From positions 2,108,001-2,172,000 of the forward strand of contig OZ017803.1 of NCBI GenBank assembly GCA_963969395.1: 64,000 bases of DNA, read 5' to 3'. Below are positions 1 through 10,805 of this stretch, piece by piece (positions within the stretch are counted from its first letter, which is position 1; each line of letters starts with the position of its first letter). The position numbers were made by a program, and so were the translations under genes. The stretch is from Pseudoscleropodium purum (Eukaryota; Streptophyta; Bryopsida; Hypnales; Brachytheciaceae). The notes beneath the pieces are model-generated. The model had not been told where the DNA came from and made no database searches. It was given only the letters and a program-made list of their open reading frames with translations.

Positions 1-868
1 TACCTATCTATGCCTCCGTTCTTATAGTCACTGATGAAAAAACCCTCCTTTGAGTAGGCTTGATTCCAAAACTTTTTGGCTACGTATTTATCCGCTCTTC
101 TGGCTAGTCCAAGTTCATTCTATTTAAACAAATAGACATCCGCCCTGATGTCTTCCGTCCAAGCTATGAGTTGACTTCTCATTGTCAACTTGTATTGGTT
201 CGGAACTCCGTAAATGAGTTCTTGAATCATCTCCTCATTCTTCATGCTCCATGGCCTATCTAACAATCCGACACACTCGATATATATGAGATCCTCCTCT
301 AACTGCATTTGGTGAGCCGGATTAGAAGGAATAATCGAATAAACCATCCGGGCTACAATTCCAGACTTTCATGCAGTCGGATTAGTAGCTGCCGCTATGA
401 ATCACCGACAATTGATAACCTATTCCGGTACTGATCTATCCATTCTTTTCCTATCTCGGTCGCTAACTCACTACTCTTTTTCTCAGCTATACGTTTACAA
501 AGTTCAGTAAGTAGAAAGGAAGAGAAAGAGAAGTAGCGGTGGGTTTAAATACCTAGTGCGTGGCCGACAATTCCCAGTGGAGAATGGGTAGAAGACCATT
601 CCTCTAACTGTCTTCTAGTTTCCTAAACCAAAAGTCTAGAACGTAGGTTTTAGGAATCTGGTACTTTCTGGATTCCAGATCCGTATCAGATTTGTTTCCA
701 TAACATTACTAACGATTTTAGCATTCCGGAAACTAACTATATCTATTATAGTTGTAGAGTAGTGAAAAACTGAAAATCTCTAGGGGTTACCAAGAAAAAT
801 AAAATTTGCAAGTCTATCTAAGCTAATTCCAAACTAATTTATCTAATTTGAGTTTTTGTGCTTCCACA
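1..868 (-). mobile_element. Partial copy of unclassified 3.6-kb repeat family (copy 1)
   Basis: This minus-strand segment matches the 5' part of the elements at 12246-14394 and 16291-19848; the window edge cuts it off. Its 5' end, read on the minus strand, is TGTGGAAGCAC at 868, which lines up with TGTGGGAGTAC at 16291 and TCTGGTAGCAC at 14394. An open stretch of about 75 residues at 120-347 holds the block QLEEDLIYIECVGLLDRPWS, which the other copies also have. Where those copies carry stops, this one often keeps glutamine codons, so it is less decayed here. The 6 bases outside the end (869-874, GTAGTA) should be its target duplication if it inserted like the others; the partner site lies outside the window. 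Confidence 0.75.
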
Positions 869-1379
869 GTAGTAGTCTTCTACAGTACAATGAATTCTTT
901 TGATAGAATTCTTAGAAATCTACAATTTGTAGATTTGTACAAATTGGTAGAAATTGAAAAAAAAATCAAAATTCAAGAAATTTTGAAATCTATGAAATTG
1001 AATTTTTGAAATCTAGGAAGAAGGTAGATATGAAATTCTAAAATCTAGAAAAAAAGTAGATATGAAATTTTGAAATCTAGAAATCATTGAGATTAATATT
1101 TTAAAATCTATAAATCTACAAGTTGCAAAGAGGTTGCAAACAAGTTGCACACAAGGATGAAGTTCTTTGGATGGTGTCAGATGACAAAGAAACTTGCAAC
1201 TAGTTTGCAACTAATGTAACTTGTCCACTGCAACTATAGGCTCTACATTTTCACCTAGTTGCAAACATCCTATGCAACTACAAAATGAGTTGCATATTGT
1301 AGTTGCAAAGCCCCTCATTTTCTTATAGTGATAGTGGGTAAATGAAAAACATATGGAAAAAACACTGCAAGGTTGTTGT
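869..1379. other. AT-rich spacer with clustered GTTGCAA words
   Basis: No gene is seen. Bases 900-1090 are a run of degenerate TAGAAATTTTGAAATCTAG-like words. Bases 1120-1310 hold many copies of GTTGCAA or TTGCAAC in both orientations, including a small hairpin with 11-base arms (1273-1283 and 1297-1307, TGCAACTACAA). Function is unknown. Confidence 0.4.
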
Positions 1380-3409
1380 TGGACCATCATTGGATATGCT
1401 ATTAACGGAGATTCTTGAAGGTAGTAGCTTATGTTGGCTGAGTATAAATCAATTGATGGGCAATGTTTGCATGTAGACTGGCTAGGGTGGGTGTTTAGCA
1501 GTAAGTTGGATTTTGATGGAAATGCTTTTAGCTTGCATGACCAGGACTTCATTCACAATGGAAGAAAATTAATAAATCCCATTGATTCCCTTGTAGGAAT
1601 ATCGTAGCTAGGATGTGACATGGTTACATTGACTCACCTTGGTTTAATTTATAATAAGTTCAGTTACAACCAACATAGATTGAAACTAGAGGACACAAAT
1701 CATTTAGATTGTTAGAATTGGACTTTAGCTCATAGAATTTGTCAACAGAGAGTTTGAGACAATCTAGCCAAACTGTGGACATCAAAGGACATCCACTAGG
1801 ATTGCACATTGGAGACTGAGTACTATTTGCAGGTTTGTTCTAACTACATTAAATTTTTTTGTCTCCACTTTTAGACTTGAGGTCAATCATAGTTTTAGCA
1901 AAAAAGGTTTCGTTTTTCTTTTGAATTTGGAAATTGTGGTTTCATTTTGGTAATTATATAGTGGGAGACTAGGAGGGAATTTGAAAAAATTAACTACAAC
2001 AACAAATTTTGTTTCACAACAATGTTTCTTGATGTACAAATGTCGTGCCACTTTGTGGTATTGCTTATCATTCACTTCCGAGACAAGTACCCCAACTTCA
2101 CAGTTCCATTCCATTTGACTAGGAGAGATGCTTGTAAAATTTTTTTTTTCGAAAATAGGAAGAATGGAAGGGGATGTGAGGGCCTATGACTTCCATCAGC
2201 TTGTCAGCACTGCAAACATCTAAGTGCACACGAAATGGCCTGAAATTTAGTTGGATCCATAATAAGATGAAAAATGTTTGGGCCGACTTGCATCCACTTA
2301 GTGAAGATGAAGTTCCTTGAAATCTGGCTAATTATTCTCTCATTGCCACTAATGTTGATGTAATTTCAGCACTACAAGACGGTCTTAGAGAAGCATAGAG
2401 TATGCTCAAGGTCTTAAATATGGCACCTCTAATCCAATGTGCTAACAAAGCTTGGTTTCTAATTCCGTGGTTGGTTGAGAAAATTGACATACAACACTTT
2501 GCTTATGTTCCTACAAATTTGCCCATCCGTACAGAAGATGGAGACGGTGAGGTCTTGAGGGTTGACCTTGAAATCAATGCCTCTATTGATGTCAATATAG
2601 ACAACAATTCTTCACCCGAAGTTAAAGGAGAAGAAGACATAGTCGAAGATGGCTGTCTAACTCTCATAGTTTTAGAAAATGAGGCACAACATGTAGTATA
2701 TGACATGTTGAATTCCGAGAAGCCTTAAGTGAACACTGTCTTGCCATCAGATAAAATAATATCGTTTGTTCAATATGTAGGATACAATATTCACAAATCT
2801 ACTCTAGTGTCTCAATTAAATGCAATTCCATTTTTGTCAAAAGATAGGTTAAGAAGAGTAAAAAATTCAATTTATTTTAATAATTTAAATGATTATATTA
2901 GTACTTCTTCTTTGACAGAGACAATGCTTTTGGATTTGGGGATGGATTGTAGAGTGTACTTCATGCAAAGGACACCTACAACAATGTCATCTTCAATAAG
3001 ATCAGTTGTCTAGCGGACTAAAGGAAGACCCTCAAAAAGTATGCAGCCCACATGCATCTTGAATGGTCTAGACTAGGGCACTTGTTACATAGGAAGAGTG
3101 CAAAAAATGAGGTGTAAAGTTGGAACGAGGTGAAAGAATTGCAAGCAACCTATTGACCTACAAAACCTTGAAGTCCACTAAGGTAAAAGGCCAAGTATTG
3201 GAGGGTTTGCAATCATGGTTTACCTTAATTACTTTAGAAGAGTAACTAAATTTCTGAAGTTCAAGTTTGACTATGTTGATTCCATTTGGGTTGATGTGGA
3301 TTCAATCATCTACACTATGACTATGTTGTTTGATGTAGAGTGCGATTTATTTAAATTGGATCTAGTTGATGGGAATTCTTTGAATGAGTTTGTAGACAAA
3401 TCCAAGTGA
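1380..3409 (+). pseudogene. Decayed transposase-like coding remnant, family not recognised
   Basis: Protein-like sequence can be followed on the plus strand through several stops and frameshifts. About 1430-1850 holds blocks such as GQCLHVDWLGWVFSSKLDFD and CTLETEYYLQVCSNYI. About 2260-2500 holds NVWADLHPLSEDEVP, NMAP and KAWFLIPWLVEKIDIQHF. At 2402-3013 one frame runs for about 200 codons with a single internal TAA (2726-2728). More text of similar character is at 3215-3409 (FKFDYVDSIWVDVDSIIYTM). The acidic middle and the block order look like the C-terminal half of a large DNA-transposase-like protein, but I cannot place it. It is not a working gene as it stands. A decayed host gene is possible. 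Confidence 0.35.
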
Positions 3410-3926
3410 TTTTGAAATTGCCAACAGATAGTCATAGTGTTTAAGCATAATTCTTTTCTGACATCAAGAAAGGTCTCCATTTTTGTCCCCATGCACATAT
3501 TTCTTTCTTCCATAGTGGGCAAATTAGAATTTATTTTGGTAAAGTTAGCTTGCTATTCACTTTTGTTAACCAAAAAGTAGTGATAATGAAGTGCAATTTG
3601 AGGAATTGACATTTGGAAAAACAAGAGGGACCTAAATCAATGCAATATTGAGACATGTAGTAGAAGATTTTTGCTATTAATGTGTTGTGAAGTGAGATGC
3701 AAGTACAATAGTCCCTAAATGCTTGAAAGATAGTTGCACATCAAAATCCAAATCTAGCTAATTAGAGGTCTAAAATTAGCTAAAATTTGAAATTTTCTTA
3801 TTTCTCATTGCTCTTGTGAAGCAAGTGTAGCCATGAACCAAAAATGAGGCCATGTGTAGACTTGTCGGAAATGACTTTGAATTTAAAGCTTCGATTTTCT
3901 TAATTATTTTTTATTCATTTGATTAC
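3410..3926. other. AT-rich spacer, nothing recognised
   Basis: No convincing coding, RNA or repeat signal is seen between the coding remnant and the left end of the pogo-like element. Confidence 0.4.
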
Positions 3927-3928
3927 TA

Positions 3929-3951
3929 CACTAAAAAGGATATTTAGTGTT
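3929..3951 (+). repeat. Left terminal inverted repeat of the pogo-like element
   Basis: Begins CACTAAAAAGGATATTTAG and pairs with the reverse complement of 6278-6300. It is preceded by the TA target duplication. Confidence 0.85.
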
Positions 3952-4493
3952 AGCAACACTATTTATGAATCATGACACTAAATATCATTAAGCCTACTAA
4001 AGTAAGTAACGTTAAATCTAATTTCTAACACTAAAATTACTTTATGGTAAATCTGAAATATGAAGAGGTTTACATTCAAAGTTAGAACACACTAAAAAAA
4101 TAAACTTGCAAAGGAAAAGATTGAAGACAAGTAAAATGATGGAAGGAGTAGAAAATGTGGAAAACATTTGTAATCAAGGAAGTCCTTGAACATCAAATAA
4201 AGAAAAACAAAGTAATATTTAGATATAATAAAAAAATATAGATTTCATACTTGGGCTAGAACTTGTTGGCCTTGGAAGTATGGTTGATGCTTCGCTATAA
4301 TTTCCTAGAAATGTAGAAAGAGTTCATTGACACTCCAAATGCCATCAACACCCAAAGCCATATCTAATCTAATCATAGCTTTTCTAGCATATGACATATT
4401 ATGACAATCTACCTCTCTATTCACATCCTCATCGCTATCTACAACCAATTGTAGGAAAAATCTTTTTCCCGGGTTTGTAAGTTTTTTTGACTA

Positions 4494-5820
4494 CTATCCA
4501 TTAGCTTGAGTAGTATTTTGCCAAGCATTGATTGCAATGAGCTCAACCTTCTTTGCTTCCCATCGCTTGTTCCAAGCATCCTTGACCTTTGAGATAATAA
4601 ATGTGTCTGCTGGTTGATACAAATGTGTAGAATACGGTGGCAAATACCTAAGACTAGCTTGTTTTGCTTCCAAAACAGCCATTAACGGTGGGGTGATGTT
4701 ATGGCCAGTACAATTGTCAATCCAAATGAATTTTGTGCGGCCATGAACATTGGCTTGGAAGGCTCAGGGTTTAGCAAAGTATTCAGCAAAAAGGGCTTGA
4801 TCCATCCAACCTTTAGGCCTAGTCCTGTAGCATATCCCTGGAATATTGTCTTCCTAACCTCGAATAGGGTAATTGTTGTTGGAATTGGTAAAAATGAGCA
4901 TGGAGGCTTCAATCATTGATCGACACCCCCGGGAGATTCTAATGACCATAGTCATATAGTCTCCACAAGAAACCACTTCGGCGTACTTGACACTCATGTC
5001 CCCCCTAAATCCCAACATTCAACCAATCAAAATTCACAACAAAATGAATTTCATCAACATTCTCCATAAGATTTTCATCTAAAACACGAGTTTCAAATCC
5101 CCTATGCAACACACCTAGATGGTAAGTATTTGCCATTTTGATTTGTAGTTCCTTATTGGAACTACAAATCAAGCGTCCTCATTGTAACAACAACACAATG
5201 TTGTGCACATGCATAAATTGTTGAACCCAACTTGGGATCAACTTTGACGTGAGTAGGACATTGTCTTTGGGATCACAAGATTGGGTTGTATATGGAGAGG
5301 TAGGATCCAACAAGATAGACAAAGCCAACTCAATGAGCAATTTGGATGAGAATTTCATTCCAACTTTTCTAAATTGGTCAAATGCATCAAGGAGTTTAGG
5401 GTAGATCCAAAGTACCCATTCAAATTGCTTGGCACCACGACTAGAACCTACCTTTGTGTGGAGTTGTTTAAGCCCTCCCATCCAGCTTCTAGTGCATGAA
5501 ATTGGTGGAGATGGAATATGAGCTTCTCCCTCATTGCAAAATTGTTGATATTGAGCCTACCAATGAGAAGCTTGGACAAGGTTGGCACTCTTTTGAGTAC
5601 AAAAATGCTTTGGAAAGGTATTAATCGTGCGGATGTAGAGCCCATGGATGCCATGTGCGATTTCATCTTGAACCATCCAAGTGATGATACGCTTGCAAAC
5701 AACAATGGTGGAAACCTGCTGCAAGCGACAAGGTGTGGAATGTGTTGGCGGAAGGGCAACTATAACAAGTTCTTGAATTGCCAAAGACAAGGTTTTGAAT
5801 TGCCAAAGAGAAGGGAGTAA
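4494..5820 (-). pseudogene. Pogo/jerky-type DDE_1 transposase, frameshifted
   Basis: Read on the minus strand this is a DDE_1 (Pfam) transposase in several frames. The N-terminal part (about 5820-5180) has blocks such as QFEWVLWIYPKLLDAFDQFR. The first catalytic Asp region, HFVVNFDW, lies near 5020; the second, WIDNCTGHN, near 4700-4725; the third, LPPYSTHLYQPADTF, near 4600-4650. The second and third Asp are 36 residues apart, which fits the DDxD spacing of pogo relatives. The C-terminal block AWNKRWEAKKVELIA follows. Breaks: a stop after the first Asp block, a frame change near 4915, and another near 4682. The protein would cut and paste DNA at TA sites; this copy is inactive. Confidence 0.75.
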
Positions 5821-6277
5821 AAAAACAAAAAAACGGCGTTGGACTACAATGGCTGAACTTGTGTGAGCTAGAACGGGGAGCACATGGAGGTAGGCAGGTG
5901 CCAAACATAGAGAAGGGTGTGGGAGCTGAGGCAGGGAGTAGGCACAAATGGGAGGTAGGATTGGGTGCAAGTTTAGGCGGGAGGCAAGAGAATTCAAACG
6001 AGGTGGAAGGTGAGAAGGTGAAGTATAACCCACCCACCCGCCCTAAAAAATCCTGTCATTCACAGATTGGAGAGGAGAGGAGAGGAGGAAGAGAGCTCGA
6101 ATGCACAATTTGGATGCAAAGAACAAAGACAAAATGCTAGGTAAGGCTAGGAAAGGAGACGACAAAAGGGAAGAGAAAATAGAGGCGATACATTGAAGTT
6201 TAACACAACACTAATTCCTCTAAAGTTGAGATTTAGTGTTGTGGCTAGTAAGGTGGTAAGTACACTAAACATAATCA

Positions 6278-6300
6278 AACACTAAATATCATTTTTAGTG
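6278..6300 (-). repeat. Right terminal inverted repeat of the pogo-like element
   Basis: Ends ATTTTTAGTG, the inverse of the left end, and is followed by TA at 6301-6302. One mismatch to the left repeat by hand alignment. Confidence 0.85.
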
Positions 6301-6697
6301 TAGTTTCTAAAGTTGTTTATGCATGTTTCCTACCTATAATGGTGGTGTAGTATTAGTCTATTTTCTACAAGTCGCACTCCATCCATTTAAATCATCTTCT
6401 TCCAAAATCTTTGGTGCGTAATTATTGGGATTTCTATCTTCTTGGGGTTCTTTTTAGTTTCTATTTTTTTTGTGGTTAAAAGTTGCTAGTGTACAACTAC
6501 ACATTCTCTACAATCTGGCTATAGTTGTATAGTTGTTCTTGTACAAGCTGAGGGATGATTTGGCCTAGCATGTTAGTGCAATTTGCAAGGTTTTGTAAGA
6601 ATTTGTAGTTTTCTAACTTGCCTTCAATTCTTGTGGTGATTTGTTCTTGCAATTGCTTCAGCATTGATAGGTTTTGGGGAGCTAGTAACAATGTATT

Positions 6698-7069
6698 CAG
6701 GGTTGACAGGACGTCTGGACGCAGACACTGTATCCGCAACGTCCGCTGACATTCGCGGTCCGGCGGACGCAGCGTCCGCCTGTCCCCCGTCCGCCCGATT
6801 ACGGCCGTCCGATTGACGCGCGGACTGATCTGGTCCGCACGATTTGGGCGTCCGCCTCGGGCCGTCCGCCCCGCCCGTCCGATTACGGCCGTCCGATCGA
6901 CGCGCGGACTGATCTGGTCCGCACGATCTGGGCATCTGCCTCGGGCCGTCCGCCTCGTCCGTCCGCCCCGCCCCACCCGTCCGCTTTCCGACGGCGGTCG
7001 GGACGCTACGTCCGTGCGTCCGGAAAACGGACGCTATTTTGGGGCGGACGTTGAGATTCGTCAACCCTG
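6698..7069. mobile_element. GC-rich non-autonomous hAT element (MITE-like), 372 bp
   Basis: Ends are perfect 10-bp inverted repeats, CAGGGTTGAC at 6698-6707 and GTCAACCCTG at 7060-7069. The flanks carry an exact 8-bp direct duplication, AATGTATT (6690-6697 and 7070-7077). A CAGGG terminus with an 8-bp target duplication is the signature of the hAT superfamily. There is no transposase; apparent open frames inside are Arg/Gly-rich products of the base composition. The element is strongly GC- and CpG-rich in an AT-rich setting. A truncated relative lies at 63489-63668. Perfect duplication and retained CpG suggest a fairly recent insertion. Confidence 0.9.
6796..6963 (+). repeat. 84-bp tandem duplication inside the hAT element
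   Basis: Two head-to-tail copies (6796-6879 and 6880-6963), both starting CGATTACGGCCGTCCGAT, with only a few differences. The second hAT relative, at 63489, does not show this duplication. Confidence 0.8.
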
Positions 7070-7077
7070 AATGTATT

Positions 7078-9369
7078 CTATGTTGGAGTATTTCTCAAAA
7101 TCAACTGGGGAGGGAGGTGAGTGTCATTCTTTGTTTACTAATTCCTTAGAATATAGTTTTAGGAACACTGCCTTCCCAATTCTTGAACCACAAGTGCATT
7201 TTTAGGATCCATGGGACTAGGATCTACTAATGTTAGAGCATCCGGTAACCTTCACAACATTGGAGAATTTGAGGGGGGATGTGCAATTCATGGTGAGATT
7301 TGTGTAGGACACAATGGAATGGGGGGCGTTGACTCTAGCTCAAGAGGAGTTCCATTTTTTGGTCTTCGTGTTGTGGACGGAAGAAGAGGAGTTTGCTCTT
7401 TTCCATTTCCACAAATATTGAATCATGTTTAGTAAGAGTTGGTGCCTACAATGTCCATTATGTGAAGATAGATGTTGTACACTTCCATATGGGGATCTCT
7501 CTACATTAGATCCATTTGGCCTAAGCGTAGCCTTGTAGGAAGATGGTCACAAATGCATGGAGGAGCTTCACATCAGCGTCTTACAACCAAGCTAGTACCT
7601 TTGGATTATACCATCAAATCATGTTGCAGCTTCATTAATTTCTTTTTCAAATTCTACTATTTTAGTTTTAATTTTCAACTTTGTTGCCAACGTGAACTTC
7701 TACAGCAATTATTATAGATGTTTTTTTTGGTCTTCCATTCTAAAATTGCAAGCTGTTAATTGTACTACCTTCATTTCCCTAATTTTCTTCATGCTAGGCT
7801 AAGCATACAAAGAGGTGTAGAGGGTGGTTGATATATTTCATTGCACCTTGTACTTGTACAAATTTTGGAACAAGGTTGCATTGCACATACTGCTGAATGT
7901 GTTTATAGACACAATTTTGAAATGACATTTCTATATATTCTATTATGTTGTCTTCTAATATCCCATTCTTCCTTGGAATTTGTATTGCTTTTGAATTTGA
8001 AGTCACAACTCATTCTTTGGATTAGTTGTACTTTTGATTTTGCTATGAATAGTACTTTGTTCATTGTCTTTGATTTCAATGGCTATATAATAAATGAAAA
8101 CTTGGCTAATGTTTTTTGTAGTGAATACCTTGGACTTAGTTATAGTGACATTGTCTATTTTGATTTTGCAAAATTTCACATCAAGGCATTCTATTCTTCT
8201 ATAGATTGTATAAAGTTCTTTTCATAGTGTTCTAAGCCAAGTCTAATATCATTTGTATTTCCTAGAATTTGTCATTTGTCATTATAATAGTAAGTGATCA
8301 TTCAAAGAAACAACAATGGAATCCTCTTTTCTTTGTGAATTTGTTGAGTACTTGGTTTTGCAATGCCATCATATACTTCATGATATTTGTTAATTTTACA
8401 ATTTTGAAAAAAAAATAGGGTGCCAAAAATTAGTCTCTATCACCATTTACAAAAAAATAGGGTGTAAACAAACACATCCTAGTAGCTTTTTATATAAAAA
8501 TAGGGAGCCAAAAAATAGTTGTAAACATATAAATATCCCCCAATTAAATACCCCATTATTGCACATGATATGTAAGCATATAAGGGTGTGCCCCCTATGA
8601 GGTTGAACTTGGAATTTGATGAAACTATTGCCATAAAATTCACAATGTAGTCTAATTTTTAAATTAATTTTTATTTTTTTAAACTTGAAATTTGATAATG
8701 GATAGCTCAAAAAAGAGGGGAAAAGATCAAAAAATAGTTACTTGGGTCATTAGAAGCTAAATGCTACAATGTATTGAAAAAACATCATACCTATGTAGAG
8801 AATTTTAACACTTCTAGAGATTTGTCATTAGAATTTGATGTTCAAAACTCAATTTGAGATACAAATTCATTTCTTGAATTTATGATTTATTTTATTTTAT
8901 TCCAAGACATTATACTCGTTTTTGAAGTAAAATATTTTATAAATGATTTTTTTTAAATATTCAAACTAATCATAATCTTCATATTGAAATAGGAAAAGAA
9001 CTTGATATAAATAACGTTGGACTATTTAGCACTTAGCAATTTAATGTATTTTATAGACTTCATCTTATTTTCCTTCATTGACACTACATAGTTAAATTTT
9101 ATACATGACATATGTTGACACCTAAAGGACATGGTCCTTTTGTCCAAGGTAGTCACCAACATTGCTTCGATTATAAAATCCATAGGTGCATTATTTGTTA
9201 TTTCTAAAGTGAAGAATGACACCATCTATGAACCACTTTTTGGCCTCGACATCCTTTAAAGGTTAATTAAAGGGCTCCACTAAATAATTCTCTTACTCTA
9301 TTATTTTACTCTATTTTGATATGTTTTGGGAATGAATTTCAAACTTTGAACATTCCTCTTTTAACTCAT
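7078..9369. other. AT-rich intergenic stretch, no gene supported
   Basis: Open frames here, such as 7841-8227 (plus, Phe/Ile-rich) and 7794-8006 (minus), have no recognisable motif and look like AT-rich chance frames. Some may be decayed transposon coding sequence continuing from the remnant at 6488-7180. A short CCTTTAAAGGTTAATTAAAG palindrome-like stretch lies near 9250. Confidence 0.35.
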
Positions 9370-10500
9370 TACCCCTGAAGGACCATTGTGCATTTTTTGG
9401 CTACATTACAATTTTAGGGAGGTATGAGTGAATAGAGATTTCCATATTTTTTACCCAAATTTTAGTAGAAGGTAGAGACAAGGAATATCTTTCATATGCA
9501 GTAAATTTCATGACATTTGGAGAAAGGATTCAAAAGTTATAACCTAATAGAGTTAATTGTAAAGTGTATACAATGCAGGATTAGGGGCCGGACTTTAGGA
9601 AAAATATGGGACAAAGCTCCTTAGAGCACCAAAACTGAGGTCAAATGGATTGTGGTGGTGTGTTTCTTCTATACTATTCTTAGTTATATCTTCCTTTGAT
9701 ACCTTGTTTCAAACTAGCGTTTCCTTTACAAATTACAATTAACTCTAATATATTATTTTCTTTTTGTAAATGGATAATCCACATAGATAAAAAAACCACT
9801 TTATAAAAAAAAATAGTTTTCTAGAGTTATATATACATGGAAAGCTTTGAGTCATTCCATTTTGATCAATGAGTCAAAAGTTATGAGAATTTTTTATATG
9901 TATGCAGTTTTGGATTCCCTACTCTAAAATACAAATAAACTTTGAAGTCCTTTATCTTACTTGATTTTCAATAGTTTTGAAAATAAATAAAATCATAGGA
10001 TGTAGATTTCTTATTACAACATTACAACCATTGGAATTGATATTTTTTAATTCCACAATTATATTCTTAACAATTTCATATATTGAATCATTTTCTACTA
10101 CTGTCTACTTATTATTTTTTCCTATATGTTGTACAATTTCAAATGATCTGAAATTTTTCAAGTATGTGGCCAACTTGTCTAGAAAAAAAAATCCAAAGAT
10201 GTACCACCATTTTGGACATTTTTTTTATAGAAAAGTGAGCTTGTAAAGTGCAGCTACTTACCATGTTTTTCGTAGGGCCAAAAAAATGATCTCAAGGAAT
10301 TTGAATGCTTATATCTTACAATCTTCTCAATGGAAATTTTTGAAATTTTTACCACATGTTTTGGAGTCTTCATACTACAAGCTCCTATATTAACATATGT
10401 CAAAAAAAGTTATTTTATAAATTAGGTACTTGTATTGAAAATGACAATTTTAGAGCATTTTTGGTGAAAACTTAGTCTTGAAATTTTAGGAGTTAAAGAA
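9370..10500 (-). repeat. Dispersed repeat module, copy A
   Basis: On the minus strand this matches parts of 14560-15130, 47010-47370, 50180-50620 and 53430-54130. Shared landmarks are a block around TTGTACAACATATAGGAAAA (inverse near 10120), TTGATCAATGAGTCAAAA near 9860, and an end with GGTCCTTCAGGGGTAA (inverse near 9370-9385). No long open frame is shared, so it behaves as a non-autonomous mobile element. I could not fix its exact ends. Confidence 0.6.
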
Positions 10501-10650
10501 CAAGATGGTCACTGTGAAATCATTTGTTTTTATACTATGTGAATTGTTATCTAAAAAAGAAGGAAAAAACACTCATTGGAAGTCAAACTATTGTAGAAGA
10601 CCTTCCCTTTTTATACAAAATTCCAATGATCAATAGTTCACTTCTCTCTT
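10490..10650 (+). repeat. Direct repeat of 11365-11510
   Basis: About 150 bases starting GGTCACTGTGAAATCATTTG recur at 11370 (GGTCACTGTGGAAATCATTTG) and, in inverse and more diverged form, near 55230-55310. It belongs to the same dispersed family as 9370-10500. Confidence 0.55.
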
Positions 10651-10805
10651 ATACGGAGATATTTTGTCACTCCTTGGTTGAAATGGTTGTGGCATCGTTA
10701 AAATTATCATGTCTCATTCTAAAACCCGCCTACTAAATTTATTACCATCCATCCATCTAGTTAGATTGTTTGTTTTGTTTGTTATAGTGAGATGTCTTAT
10801 AACTA

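Larger units (their letters stand above)
3929..6300 (-). mobile_element. Pogo-like (Tc1/mariner superfamily) DNA transposon, 2.37 kb
   Basis: Terminal inverted repeats of about 23 bp start CACTAAAAA at both ends (left 3929-3951, right 6278-6300) and differ at one position by hand alignment. Both ends are flanked by TA (3927-3928 and 6301-6302), the target duplication of the Tc1/mariner superfamily. Words of the ACACTAAAT type recur inside both ends, as transposase-binding subterminal repeats often do. The interior carries a decayed DDE_1 transposase on the minus strand. The termini look superficially like CACTA elements, but the duplication is 2 bp and the transposase is of pogo/jerky type. 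The coding region has frameshifts, so the copy cannot move by itself. Confidence 0.85.
6488..7180 (-). pseudogene. Coding-like remnant interrupted by the hAT element
   Basis: If the hAT element at 6698-7069 and one copy of its 8-bp duplication are removed, the minus strand reads in one frame across the junction for about 75 codons. It runs from blocks such as HSPPSPVDFEKYSNIEY (7078-7140) into LAPQNLSMLKQLQEQITTR and NCTNMLGQIIPQLVQEQLYN, and stops near 6491. A frame stop lies upstream near 7130. The Gln- and Leu-rich helical tail would suit the DNA-binding accessory protein of a Harbinger-type transposon, but this is a guess; I do not recognise the protein. Confidence 0.3.

Noticed and set aside
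5557..6037. Overlapping 158- and 124-codon minus-strand frames as separate genes
   Set aside because: They lie inside the pogo-like element and contain parts of the frameshifted transposase plus its 5' flank.
3929..6300. Classification as a CACTA (En/Spm) element
   Set aside because: The flanking duplication is TA, not 3 bp (left CTA, right TAG), and the transposase is DDE_1 rather than the CACTA type.
6497..7064. Arg/Gly-rich open frames across the hAT element
   Set aside because: They result from GC-rich, repetitive sequence and cross the element's ends and tandem units.
7841..8227. 128-codon plus-strand frame
   Set aside because: It is rich in Phe, Ile, Leu and Tyr as expected from AT-rich chance frames, with no motif and no promoter.
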